Positions 16,808 to 24,228 of a DNA stretch of 39,067 bases are shown here, one piece after another. The position numbers and the translations under genes are program-made. Position 1 is the first letter of the stretch, and each line of letters begins with the position of its first letter. Under the pieces are notes generated by a model. It was not told the DNA's origin and ran no database searches. It worked only from the letters and a program-made list of their open reading frames with translations. This stretch comes from Sphingomonadaceae bacterium (GTDB lineage Bacteria > Pseudomonadota > Alphaproteobacteria > Sphingomonadales > Sphingomonadaceae), in NCBI GenBank assembly GCA_016000085.1, contig JAECRT010000004.1, positions 1 to 39,067 of the forward strand. The letters are read 5' to 3'.

Positions 16808-17320
16808 TCAGCTGCCGTTGGGGCCGCCGCCCGGACCGCCGCCACCATTGCCGCCCATGCCACCGGCGCCGACCGCGCCGATATTGCCGAAAATCTCGTT
16901 GAACAGGCTGCGGTTGCGGCCCAGCGTCGGGGTCTTGTCGCCCATCGGCGAAATACGCGCGACCTGTTCCAGCCCCATGCGATCCACCGCGACGACATTG
17001 CCCGCCGGATCGAACCGCACGCGCAGCACCGTCTGATCGACCGGCTTGGGATTGGAGAAGGCGAGCGAGCGCATCTCGCGCGAGACATAATACCAGTCCT
17101 GCTCGCCAAATTGCGCCGCGAAGCTGGGGCGACCCAGCGTACCTTCCACCGACGCCCGGTTATCAATGCCCGGCTGAACGGAATCGACCAGCAGCTTGTC
17201 GACCTGATAACCCTGATGCGTGCGGATACGCGTGCATCCCGATGCCCCCAGCACCAGCGCGCTGAGGCCGACGGCAAGCAGGATACGCCCGCGTGCGGAA
17301 TGACGGCTGAACTGAAGCAT
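16808..17320 (-). CDS. bamE: BamE/SmpA-OmlA lipoprotein of the outer-membrane assembly complex
   Basis: This protein has 170 residues from the ATG at 17320, which has GGAGAAG 3-6 bases upstream; the frame extends further but without a signal. A signal peptide ends in the lipobox GASGC with lipidated Cys29. The domain that follows has the SmpA/OmlA pattern: HQGYQVD, IDNRASVEGTLGRPS, DWYYVSR and VLRVRFDPAGNVVAVD. BamE helps BamA and BamD fold beta-barrel proteins from the periplasmic face. The last 25 residues are an unusual Gly- and Asn-rich tail, which is probably disordered. It is divergent from the cytochrome bc1 chaperone gene. Confidence 0.92.
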   Translation of the reverse strand: MLQFSRHSARGRILLAVGLSALVLGASGCTRIRTHQGYQVDKLLVDSVQPGIDNRASVEGTLGRPSFAAQFGEQDWYYVSREMRSLAFSNPKPVDQTVLRVRFDPAGNVVAVDRMGLEQVARISPMGDKTPTLGRNRSLFNEIFGNIGAVGAGGMGGNGGGGPGGGPNGS

Positions 17321-17481
17321 TAACTTCTCCGGCGGGGGCAATCCCGCGAACCCAGGAAACATGACGCCGCCATTGCATTGGGCGGCGCTGCGATCAATAT
17401 GGAAATGCGCCGTCCCCGGCAAGGGGCGCGACGCGCGGCCACCCGTGCCGTCGATCCATCCATCGCGAAAAGTCGTTCATC

Positions 17482-18009
17482 ATGTCCACAGCTTCCCCCT
17501 CCTTCCTCCAGCGCCTGTTCGGACGCGCCGACCCCAAGGAGGAGATGCGCCCGCTCTATAATGCCGTCATCGCGCAGGGACGCCAGCCGCACTGGTATGT
17601 CGAGGGCGCGGTGCCCGACACGCTGGACGGACGATTCGACATGATCGTCGCCATCCTGGCGCAGGTGCTGATGCGGCTGGAGCAGCAGGGCGGCGCACAG
17701 GAAAGCGTGTGGCTGACCGAATTGTTCGTCGACGATATGGATGGGCAGTTACGGCAGGAGGGCGTGGGTGATGTCGTAGTCGGCAAGCATATCGGCCGCA
17801 TGATGAGCGCGCTGGGCGGCCGCATCAGCGCCTATCGTGCAGCGCTGTCGAGCGAGGCGGACCTGGGCGAGGCGTTGCGGCGTAACCTTTATCGCGGCGA
17901 ACCGGTGGCGGACGCAGCCCTGGCCCATGTGGAAGGCGCATTGCGCAACCGCTGGACGCGACTGGGATGCCTGTCGCGCGACGCGATGGTGGCGGGAGAT
18001 GTCGGATGA
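17482..18009 (+). CDS. Ubiquinol-cytochrome c chaperone (CBP3-like)
   Basis: This 175-residue helical protein belongs to the Ubiq_cyt_C_chap family, as shown by RQPHWYVEGAVPDTLDGRFDM and ESVWLTELFVDDMDGQLR. The mitochondrial relative CBP3 binds newly made cytochrome b and aids assembly of the bc1 complex. The bacterial proteins are assumed to do the same at the inner membrane. It overlaps the DUF177 gene by ATGA, a pairing common in alphaproteobacteria. It shares an intergenic region of 161 bases with the divergent bamE gene, so both promoters must lie there. Confidence 0.9.
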   Translation: MSTASPSFLQRLFGRADPKEEMRPLYNAVIAQGRQPHWYVEGAVPDTLDGRFDMIVAILAQVLMRLEQQGGAQESVWLTELFVDDMDGQLRQEGVGDVVVGKHIGRMMSALGGRISAYRAALSSEADLGEALRRNLYRGEPVADAALAHVEGALRNRWTRLGCLSRDAMVAGDVG

Positions 18010-18536
18010 ATACCCTCCCTACCCCCGAATTTTCGCGCACGATCAAGGTCGACCAGATCGGGCGACTGAGTGGCGACACGCGGATCGTCGCCGATGCGGG
18101 CGAGCGCGAGGCGCTGATGCGCCGCTTTGGCCTGCTGGCGCTGGACCGGCTGGAGGCTGACTATCAACTGGGCGAGGAAAATGGCGCCATCGTTGCGCGG
18201 GGCCGCGTGCGCGCCACGCTCGCCCAGCCCTGCGTCGCGACCGGCGTGGCGGTGGACGAGCGAATCGATACCGATTTCATGCTGCGCTTCGTGGTCGAGA
18301 GTGGCGATGCGGTCGATAGCGACGAATTGGAACTGGATGCCGAGGATTGCGACATCATCGGCTATGACGGTCAGATGATCGACATGGGCGAGGCGGTGGC
18401 CGAAACCATGGCGCTGGCGATGACGCCCTTTCCCCGCGCACCGGACGCCGATGCGCAACTGCGCGCGGCAGGCGTGCTGAGCGAGGACCAGGCCAGCCCC
18501 TTCGCCGTGCTGCTGGGGCTGAAGGACAAGCCTTAA
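18006..18536 (+). CDS. DUF177 (YceD-like) protein
   Basis: This protein has 176 residues from the ATG that overlaps the chaperone stop. The YceD/DUF177 pattern is clear around RVRATLAQPCVATGVAVDERIDTDF and the acidic ELELDAEDCDIIGYDGQMIDMGEAVAETMALAM segment. Bacterial and plant relatives are needed for normal 23S rRNA accumulation and usually sit directly before rpmF (L32), often with plsX and fabH after it. Here that neighbour is missing and dinB follows after 57 bases. One cysteine of the usual pair (QPC) is present. Confidence 0.87.
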   Translation: MNTLPTPEFSRTIKVDQIGRLSGDTRIVADAGEREALMRRFGLLALDRLEADYQLGEENGAIVARGRVRATLAQPCVATGVAVDERIDTDFMLRFVVESGDAVDSDELELDAEDCDIIGYDGQMIDMGEAVAETMALAMTPFPRAPDADAQLRAAGVLSEDQASPFAVLLGLKDKP

Positions 18537-18593
18537 TCGCCAACCGAATCCCGATGTTTCCCTTTCGTTCCATCCATGGCATAGAAGCGTGCC

Positions 18594-19676
18594 ATGGACG
18601 GCTCGCCGCGCAAGATCATCCATATCGACATGGACGCCTTTTATGCGTCGGTGGAGCAGCGTGACGATCCCGCGCTGCGGGGCCAGCCGATCGCCGTGGG
18701 CGGCGGCGGACCGCGCGGCGTGGTGGCGACCGCCAGCTATGAGGCGCGCAAATTCGGCGTGAAATCGGCCATGCCCGGCGCGCGGGCGCGGCGGCTGTGT
18801 CCCGGCCTGATCTTCGTTCCACCGCGATTCGAAGTGTATCGCGCGGCGTCGGCGCAGATTCGCGATATTTTCGCGCGCTTCACCGATGTCATCCAGCCGC
18901 TCTCACTGGACGAAGCCTATCTCGACGTAACCTGCAACAAGCCGGGCATCGCATCGGCGACGCAGGTGGCGGAGGAGATCCGCCGCCTGATTCGGGCCGA
19001 AACCGGCCTGACCGCATCGGCGGGCGTTTCCTATAACAAGCTGATCGCCAAGCTGGCGTCCGACCAGAATAAGCCCGACGGGCTATGCGTCGTGCGACCG
19101 CATGAGGGCGCGGCTTTCATCGCGGCGATGCCGGTGCGCCGCATCCATGGCGTGGGGCCGGTTACAGCCCGGCGGATGCAGGCCTTGGGGATCGAGACGG
19201 GGGCGGACCTGCGCGCGCGCGACCTGCGGTTTCTGGCGGCCCATTTCGGCAGCGCGGCGGAATATTATTATCGCGCGGCGCGGGGGCTGGACGACCGGCC
19301 CGTGCATGAGCGGCTGTGCCGCAAGTCGATCAGCGTCGAGGATACGTTTTTCGACGACCTAATAGCGGAAAGCGCGCTGCTGGAGGAAATCGAGCGCATC
19401 GCCGCCAGCCTGTGGACCCGGATCGACAAGGCGCAGGCCTGGGGCCGGACGGTCGTGCTGAAGGTCAAGTTCGCCGATTTCCAGATCATCACCCGGTCGA
19501 AAAGCTTTGCCACGCCGGTACGCTCGCCCGACCTGCTGACACAGGCGGGGCGCGACCTACTACGTGCGCAACTGCCGCTGCGCATGGGCGCCCGACTGCT
19601 GGGGCTGGGCGTTCATAATCTGGAGGGCGATGACGATGCAGGCGAACAGGGCGAACAACTCGCCCTGTTGCTGTGA
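18594..19676 (+). CDS. dinB: DNA polymerase IV
   Basis: This 360-residue Y-family polymerase has catalytic acids Asp12 and Asp14 (HIDMDAFYASVEQ) and Asp106-Glu107 (PLSLDEAYLDV). The steric-gate Phe/Tyr pair is at FY, residues 16-17. SAGVSYNKLIAKLASDQNKPDG and two helix-hairpin-helix turns (RIHGVGPVTARR) follow. The final residues QLALLL form a plausible beta-clamp binding motif. It makes error-prone bypass synthesis past DNA lesions. I see no LexA box in the short upstream gap (18537-18593). It is convergent with eipA, with 7 bases between their stops. Confidence 0.95.
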   Translation: MDGSPRKIIHIDMDAFYASVEQRDDPALRGQPIAVGGGGPRGVVATASYEARKFGVKSAMPGARARRLCPGLIFVPPRFEVYRAASAQIRDIFARFTDVIQPLSLDEAYLDVTCNKPGIASATQVAEEIRRLIRAETGLTASAGVSYNKLIAKLASDQNKPDGLCVVRPHEGAAFIAAMPVRRIHGVGPVTARRMQALGIETGADLRARDLRFLAAHFGSAAEYYYRAARGLDDRPVHERLCRKSISVEDTFFDDLIAESALLEEIERIAASLWTRIDKAQAWGRTVVLKVKFADFQIITRSKSFATPVRSPDLLTQAGRDLLRAQLPLRMGARLLGLGVHNLEGDDDAGEQGEQLALLL

Positions 19677-19683
19677 CGAAGGG

Positions 19684-20493
19684 TCAGAAAGGCACCCAGT
19701 TCCGCTTTTCGCTGAACTTCATATAGCCCGCATTCACGCCCAGCCGATAACCGACGCCCAGACGGATCGGGATCAGCACGACGCTGCCCCAACGCAGGTA
19801 ACTCGCAGTGAAGCCGCCCACCAGATAGGCGGTGCCTTCCGCCGCCGGGAAGCGGTGATAGAGATCCTGCGTGTCGTAGAGATTATAGACGAGAACGAAG
19901 GTGTTGGACGCATTGCCACCCACATCGAAGCCGATCGACGGGCCAGTCCAGTACACTTCCCGCTTGCCTTCGACCTTGTGGGTGAGCGTGCCGGAGCCGT
20001 AGCGCAGGCCCACGACGAACGCGCCCGATGCCTCGCGCCCGGCGATATAGCCATTGGGACGCCCCTGATCCTTCAGGATCTTCTCGATCATTCCGGCCAG
20101 CCCTTCGGCGCCCTTGCCGAACACGCCTTCGGCCGCGCCGATCAGGTCGTCCTGTTGGTAGGAATCGCCCGGCGCGATGGCGGCGGGTGGGGACGCGGCC
20201 GTCACTGGCGCGCCAGTCGCGGTGACGCCCGAAGCGACCGTGCCGCTGGATTGACCGCTATTATAGACGCCGCTGTTGGTGCCGGCGGGCGAATGGACGC
20301 TGGTATCGATGCCCGGATCGGTCGGCGCGCTTTGCGCGGGCGGCGGCGGGGCGAGATCGGCATCGATCGCCGTGTTGGGATCAATGGTTCTGACCTGCGC
20401 CGCCACGGGCATCATCGCCATGCCAGCCAGCGCCGCGACCAGGGCGCCCGCCCGCGCGAAACGGGCGGATATCCGTCCCATGCTGCCATTCAT
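19684..20493 (-). CDS. eipA: EipA/DUF1134 periplasmic envelope-integrity protein
   Basis: This protein has 269 residues from the ATG at 20493, which has GGGGAG 8 bases upstream; the longer frame starts without a site. A signal peptide with Arg-rich n-region ends near MPVAAQ, about residues 28-34. A Pro-, Ser- and Gly-rich linker of about 90 residues follows. The C-terminal DUF1134 domain has AEGVFGKGAEGLAGMIEKIL, YWTGPSIGFDVGGNASNTFVLVYNLYD and the closing GVGYRLGVNAGYMKFSEK. The Brucella homologue EipA is a periplasmic protein that supports envelope integrity and division. The long linker may span the periplasm or remain disordered. Confidence 0.87.
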   Translation of the reverse strand: MNGSMGRISARFARAGALVAALAGMAMMPVAAQVRTIDPNTAIDADLAPPPPAQSAPTDPGIDTSVHSPAGTNSGVYNSGQSSGTVASGVTATGAPVTAASPPAAIAPGDSYQQDDLIGAAEGVFGKGAEGLAGMIEKILKDQGRPNGYIAGREASGAFVVGLRYGSGTLTHKVEGKREVYWTGPSIGFDVGGNASNTFVLVYNLYDTQDLYHRFPAAEGTAYLVGGFTASYLRWGSVVLIPIRLGVGYRLGVNAGYMKFSEKRNWVPF

Positions 20494-20648
20494 GCCCAAT
20501 GCTCCCCGAAATACGCTCTGTTTACCATCCTCCCGATTATCGGCTTTCAAGCTGAAAGGCCAATGAACGAACGGCGACCTGAGTCGATTCCGGGCCGGAA
20601 TGAATCCAGCGTGCCGAAAAAGCTGCAAAAATTCCTGTCACAGCCCCG

Positions 20649-20677
20649 TTGCCATGGATGAAAGCCCTCGCTATAGC
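20649..20677 (+). promoter_or_regulatory. Sigma-70-type promoter of tRNA-Ser
   Basis: TTGCCA (20649-20654) and TATAGC (20672-20677) are separated by exactly 17 bases and lie about 50 bases before the tRNA. Confidence 0.6.
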
Positions 20678-20727
20678 CCGTCGCCTAGCCACTGCCCTCC
20701 TTACCCGGTGGGCAAAAAAGTTCGTGC

Positions 20728-20820
20728 GGAGACGTGGGTGAGTGGCTGAAACCAGCGGTTTGCTAAACCGTCGTAGGATTTAAGGTCTTACCGAGGGTTC
20801 GAATCCCTCCGTCTCCGCCA
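20728..20820 (+). tRNA. tRNA-Ser (anticodon GCU)
   Basis: The acceptor arms GGAGACG (20728-20734) and CGTCTCC (20810-20816) pair perfectly, with discriminator G and an encoded CCA. The anticodon GCT at 20762-20764 sits in the loop TTGCTAA. A long variable arm (GTCGTAGGATTTAAGGTCTTACC region) and the T-arm GGTTCGAATCC confirm a class II serine tRNA that reads AGC and AGU. A T-rich stretch follows at 20822. Confidence 0.97.
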
Positions 20821-20839
20821 CTTTTTCTCTCAGGCCCGC

Positions 20840-21394
20840 ATGATGATCCGATCGCGTTTCGGCACTTTTCGCGGGCTTGTCCGGCTGGCGCTATCCTACC
20901 CGCAGCTTGCGCTGGGCCGATCCGCCAGCGTCCCGCCCGATCCCGCGCACATACGGCGGCTGGTGTTCCTGTGTCAGGGCAATATCTGTCGCAGCGCCTT
21001 TGCCGACATGGTCGCGCAGCGCGCCGGGGTGCGCACGGCGTCGTTCGGCCTGTCGACGACCACCGGACGCGGTGCGCATGGTCCCGCCATCGCCGCCGCG
21101 CAAACGCTGGGTTATGACATGTCCACGCACAAGGCGCTCGATGCGGCAGACTATGTGCCGCAGGCAGGCGACCTGTTGCTGGCGATGGAAGTGCGGCAAT
21201 TGCATCGGCTGGCGGCAAACCCGCGCCTCAAGGGCTTGCCTCGGGTGCTGTTGGGGCGCTGGACCCGGCCGATGATGCCGCATCTCCACGACCCCTATAA
21301 ATTGGATGACCGTTATATGGCGCATTGCCTGCGGCGGATCGAGCAGGCGGTCGACGCGCTGGTCAGCGATTTTCCCGGCGCACGGCTTTCCTGA
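20840..21394 (+). CDS. Low-molecular-weight protein-tyrosine-phosphatase-like protein
   Basis: This 184-residue protein carries the LMW-PTP phosphate loop CQGNICRS with Cys45 and Arg51. The general-acid aspartate is at Asp151 in HDPYKLDD. The 40-residue N-terminal extension is basic and hydrophobic (residues 10-27) and could touch the membrane. Members of the Wzb/Etp type dephosphorylate tyrosine kinases that control polysaccharide export; arsenate reductases share the fold. The start is ATG 20840 or 20843. Its 3' end overlaps the convergent ATP-grasp gene by 32 bases, so the two transcripts are complementary there. It may be part of a surface-sugar module with the next two genes. Confidence 0.85.
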   Translation: MMIRSRFGTFRGLVRLALSYPQLALGRSASVPPDPAHIRRLVFLCQGNICRSAFADMVAQRAGVRTASFGLSTTTGRGAHGPAIAAAQTLGYDMSTHKALDAADYVPQAGDLLLAMEVRQLHRLAANPRLKGLPRVLLGRWTRPMMPHLHDPYKLDDRYMAHCLRRIEQAVDALVSDFPGARLS

Positions 21395-22577
21395 GCATCT
21401 GCCCCATGTCCCGCATCCATGGACGCGGATCGGACAAGGCGAAGACATAATAGCGGGTGCGTGGATCGAAGAAGGCGAGGATGTAGCCGAGCAGGTCCAC
21501 GACCGGCCGCCGCCGAAAGAAGGGATCGCCGATTCGCGTCGGCGCCAGCAGCACACGCGCCAGCCGCTTGGTTTCCGGCACCATGTAGCGCGCGCGCAGA
21601 TGGTCGCGCGGGGCGGGTGCGGCATCGGTCTGGGCCAGCACGGTGCGGCGATAGGCTTCCCAGGCGAAATGGGCGTTGCAATGCCAGGCCAGCGGCAGGC
21701 TACCCCAATAGCGGCCGTTGACTTCCATCAGCCAGTAACGCCCGCTGTCAGCCTCATACCGATATTCGACCATCGCCTGCCCGGCCCAGTCGAGCGCCTG
21801 CAATAATCGTTCGGACAGCACCATCTGATCCTGATGGCGACCGGCCGGTTCGGCGCGACACAGGGTCGATACGCCGCCTTCGGGGGGCCATTCATGCAGG
21901 CGGCGATGCTGGAAGCGCAATGTCGCCTGCCCATTCTGCATATAGAGCATCTGACCCAGCCCCACGCCGCCGCAATATTGCTGGATCAGGGGCCAGCACC
22001 CGATCGGTGCATAGCGGTCGAGAAGCGCGCGCAATTCGTCGGGCGTGCGGATATAATCGGTCTTGAGCCATTCCAGCCCCGCCTGCTCCAATATCGGCAT
22101 GGCTTCAGGCGGATTGGCCCATTTGGCGACCAGCGGATATTGCATGGTGGCGATATGGTCGGCGAAGTCCTCACCGATGCGAGGTTGCCATGTCTGGGGC
22201 ACGCGCAGGCCGATGCGGGCCGCGACATCCAGCGTGCGCGCCTTGTCGATCACCTGCGTCAGCTGATCCAATCGGGGCACGAGGATATGACAGTCCCCGA
22301 TCATCGGCGGCAACAGGCCCAGATCGAGCAGATCCGATTCGGAGATGGCGAGTACCGCGCGCGCGCCTGTCCGGGCGATCATCTCCGGCAGCCAGTCCCT
22401 GGCTGGCCCGGCAGGGCGCTGAATCACGGCAGCGCAATGGCGCGAAACACCGGCGATGGCAGCCGGATCGCGCGCAATGCCATGCACCGGCACGCCTCGT
22501 TCGCCCAACTCGCGCACGATCGTCAAGCCGATGGCGTTTTCCAGACCCAGGACCAGGGCGGCAGGGTAGTGCGTCAC
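21363..22577 (-). CDS. ATP-grasp carboxylate-amine/thiol ligase-like protein
   Basis: This protein has 404 residues from the GTG at 22577, which overlaps the deacetylase stop as GTGA; an ATG at 22607 is possible. The N-terminus is a nucleotide-binding-like fold (VLGLENAIGLTIVRELGERGV). The central ATP-grasp region has YPLVAKWANPP and the C-terminal metal-binding motif WLMEVNGRYWGSLPLA. The last about 90 residues (FFDPRTRYYVF) are outside the fold. Such enzymes join an acyl-phosphate to an amine or thiol. Similar stand-alone proteins lie in sugar and cell-envelope loci, but the substrate is unknown. There is no signal peptide, so it acts in the cytoplasm. Confidence 0.83.
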   Translation of the reverse strand: MTHYPAALVLGLENAIGLTIVRELGERGVPVHGIARDPAAIAGVSRHCAAVIQRPAGPARDWLPEMIARTGARAVLAISESDLLDLGLLPPMIGDCHILVPRLDQLTQVIDKARTLDVAARIGLRVPQTWQPRIGEDFADHIATMQYPLVAKWANPPEAMPILEQAGLEWLKTDYIRTPDELRALLDRYAPIGCWPLIQQYCGGVGLGQMLYMQNGQATLRFQHRRLHEWPPEGGVSTLCRAEPAGRHQDQMVLSERLLQALDWAGQAMVEYRYEADSGRYWLMEVNGRYWGSLPLAWHCNAHFAWEAYRRTVLAQTDAAPAPRDHLRARYMVPETKRLARVLLAPTRIGDPFFRRRPVVDLLGYILAFFDPRTRYYVFALSDPRPWMRDMGQMLRKAVRRENR

Positions 22578-23554
22578 GCAGGCACCAGCCGATGTTCGTA
22601 GCGCCATGTCGCCCAGGCCTGTTGCGCGTGCCGCAACCCGGTGCGCAAGCGGCTGGGCGGGACGCGGGTCAGCAGGCGGGCGGGCCGATCGGCGATCTGC
22701 GTGGACAGGTCGTGGAATCCCGCGCCCTTTACCTGCGGCAGACGCGCCGCTTCGCGACACAGCGCCTCGAACCGCGCCTTGACCGCGCCATTGGGACGCT
22801 GACGATCGCGCGACAGCATTTCGAAACTGTGGGTGACGACGACGAAGGCGTCATGGCCTTCCCGCGCGGCATGGCGCAGTCCGGCGCGCATTTCCGCCGC
22901 GGACATGGCGCAGACCTGGGCCGGGCGAAAGCTGCCGGGGCGGTCGGTGATGCCCGACACAGGGAGTTCGATCATCCCCAGCATGCGGGTCGCGTCGATC
23001 ATGGCGGGATCGGCCGCAATACGGCAACCGCCGCCCAGATAGGCGGGGTTTACGCTGCTGTCCCAAGTCACGCCGATCGCCGCCAGCGCCCGCAACGTGT
23101 CATCGTTCGCGCCGAAATTGCCGGCGCGAAACGCGGTGATGGTCGGCGCCCCGGCGTCTTCCAGCCAGCGCTTGGCAAGGGCCAGCAGGACGATCTGGTC
23201 GTCCAGCGTGAAATCGCCGATGTTGCGCCCTTGCCGTCCACCGACCGGCGATCGCGTCGCCCAGGTCAACCATTCGGTGTGGATATGCATCTGGACTTCA
23301 TGGCCGCGCCCGACGATCGCGCCGACGATCGGCTTGAGGAAATCGGGTCCATGGGCCAGCGCAGGCATGGGATCGAGGAAGAACACGCCCTTGAGACGAT
23401 GCCGGTCCAGCACATCCATCTGCCAGCCAATGCCATGCGCCTGCCCCCCGGCCTGCGCCCAGATGGAGCGACGCACATTTTCGTCGACATCCAGGCCGCC
23501 TTGCTGGAGCGAGGCGGACAGTTCCGTATCGACGGTGATGAGCAGCGCAGTCAT
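22574..23554 (-). CDS. Polysaccharide deacetylase-family (NodB-like) protein
   Basis: This protein has 326 residues from the ATG at 23554. The first strand of the fold (LLITVDTELS, with metal Asp9) begins immediately there, so the 11-residue longer frame is less likely. The zinc histidines appear in VQMHIHTEW, the TITAFRAGNFGAN motif supplies the conserved Arg, and VVTHSFEM gives the late His. Family enzymes remove N-acetyl groups from sugar polymers, or act as cyclic-amide hydrolases. No signal peptide is seen, which points to a cytoplasmic precursor, perhaps a nucleotide- or lipid-linked sugar, rather than a secreted polymer. It is coupled to the ATP-grasp gene by GTGA. Confidence 0.84.
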   Translation of the reverse strand: MTALLITVDTELSASLQQGGLDVDENVRRSIWAQAGGQAHGIGWQMDVLDRHRLKGVFFLDPMPALAHGPDFLKPIVGAIVGRGHEVQMHIHTEWLTWATRSPVGGRQGRNIGDFTLDDQIVLLALAKRWLEDAGAPTITAFRAGNFGANDDTLRALAAIGVTWDSSVNPAYLGGGCRIAADPAMIDATRMLGMIELPVSGITDRPGSFRPAQVCAMSAAEMRAGLRHAAREGHDAFVVVTHSFEMLSRDRQRPNGAVKARFEALCREAARLPQVKGAGFHDLSTQIADRPARLLTRVPPSRLRTGLRHAQQAWATWRYEHRLVPA

Positions 23555-23681
23555 GGGCAATCCGGTGGAGAAGCGTCGGACACCCATAGGACACAGGAGT
23601 TAAGGAGCCGTATTATTTCTTTCCCATGTCCCGCGAGTCACATATTGGCAAACATAGCCGCTCATGATCCGCGCAACGGCA

Positions 23682-24185
23682 TCATCCCATCAGCGCAAAT
23701 TCGCCATAATTGCCCTGGAAGAACAGGAGAGGTCGGTCGGGCCGGTCCACTTCCAGCGCGAGCACACGGCCCAGCACGATATAATGGTCGCCCGCTTCAT
23801 GAACCGCATCCATGGCGCAGTCGATCCACGCGACGACATCATCCAAAATCGGCGAACCATTGGCCGATACACGGTGCGACACGCCATCGAACTTGTCCGA
23901 TCCCGGACCGGCGATCTTGCGGCACAGCGGCTGCTGGTCGCTGGCCAGCACATTGACGCAGAATTTGCCTACCGCGGCGATGCGCGGCCAGCTGGTCGAC
24001 GTCTTGGCGGGAAAGAAGGCGACCAGTGGCGGATCGAGCGAGACGGACGTGAAGGAGCCGACCACCATGCCGACCGGCGCGCCGTCCGCCTCCACCGCCG
24101 TCACGACGCACACACCGGTCGGATAATGACCAAGTACGCGACGGAAAGTCGCGCTGTCGAAACTGGTTTCCACGCCCACAATCAT
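23682..24185 (-). CDS. Flavin reductase-like FMN-binding protein
   Basis: This 167-residue protein has the flavin reductase split-barrel pattern: FRRVLGHYPTGVCVVTA, GMVVGSFTSVSLDPPLVAFFPAK and FCVNVLASDQQPLCRKIAG. Such proteins reduce FMN or FAD with NAD(P)H, often for a two-component monooxygenase. No oxygenase gene is adjacent, so its partner is elsewhere. A GGGAAG site directly abuts the ATG at 24185 but is at good distance from an in-frame GTG at 24179, so the real start may be two codons later. It lies downstream of maeB on the same strand with a 43-base gap. Confidence 0.9.
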   Translation of the reverse strand: MIVGVETSFDSATFRRVLGHYPTGVCVVTAVEADGAPVGMVVGSFTSVSLDPPLVAFFPAKTSTSWPRIAAVGKFCVNVLASDQQPLCRKIAGPGSDKFDGVSHRVSANGSPILDDVVAWIDCAMDAVHEAGDHYIVLGRVLALEVDRPDRPLLFFQGNYGEFALMG

Positions 24186-24228
24186 CTTCCCTTATAGTCT
24201 ATCGCGCCTTGCCGGACCGACGCACACT

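Noticed and set aside
20728..24185. Genomic island inserted at tRNA-Ser
   Set aside because: I found no integrase, no second copy of the tRNA 3' end and no shift in base composition, so the tRNA link appears incidental.
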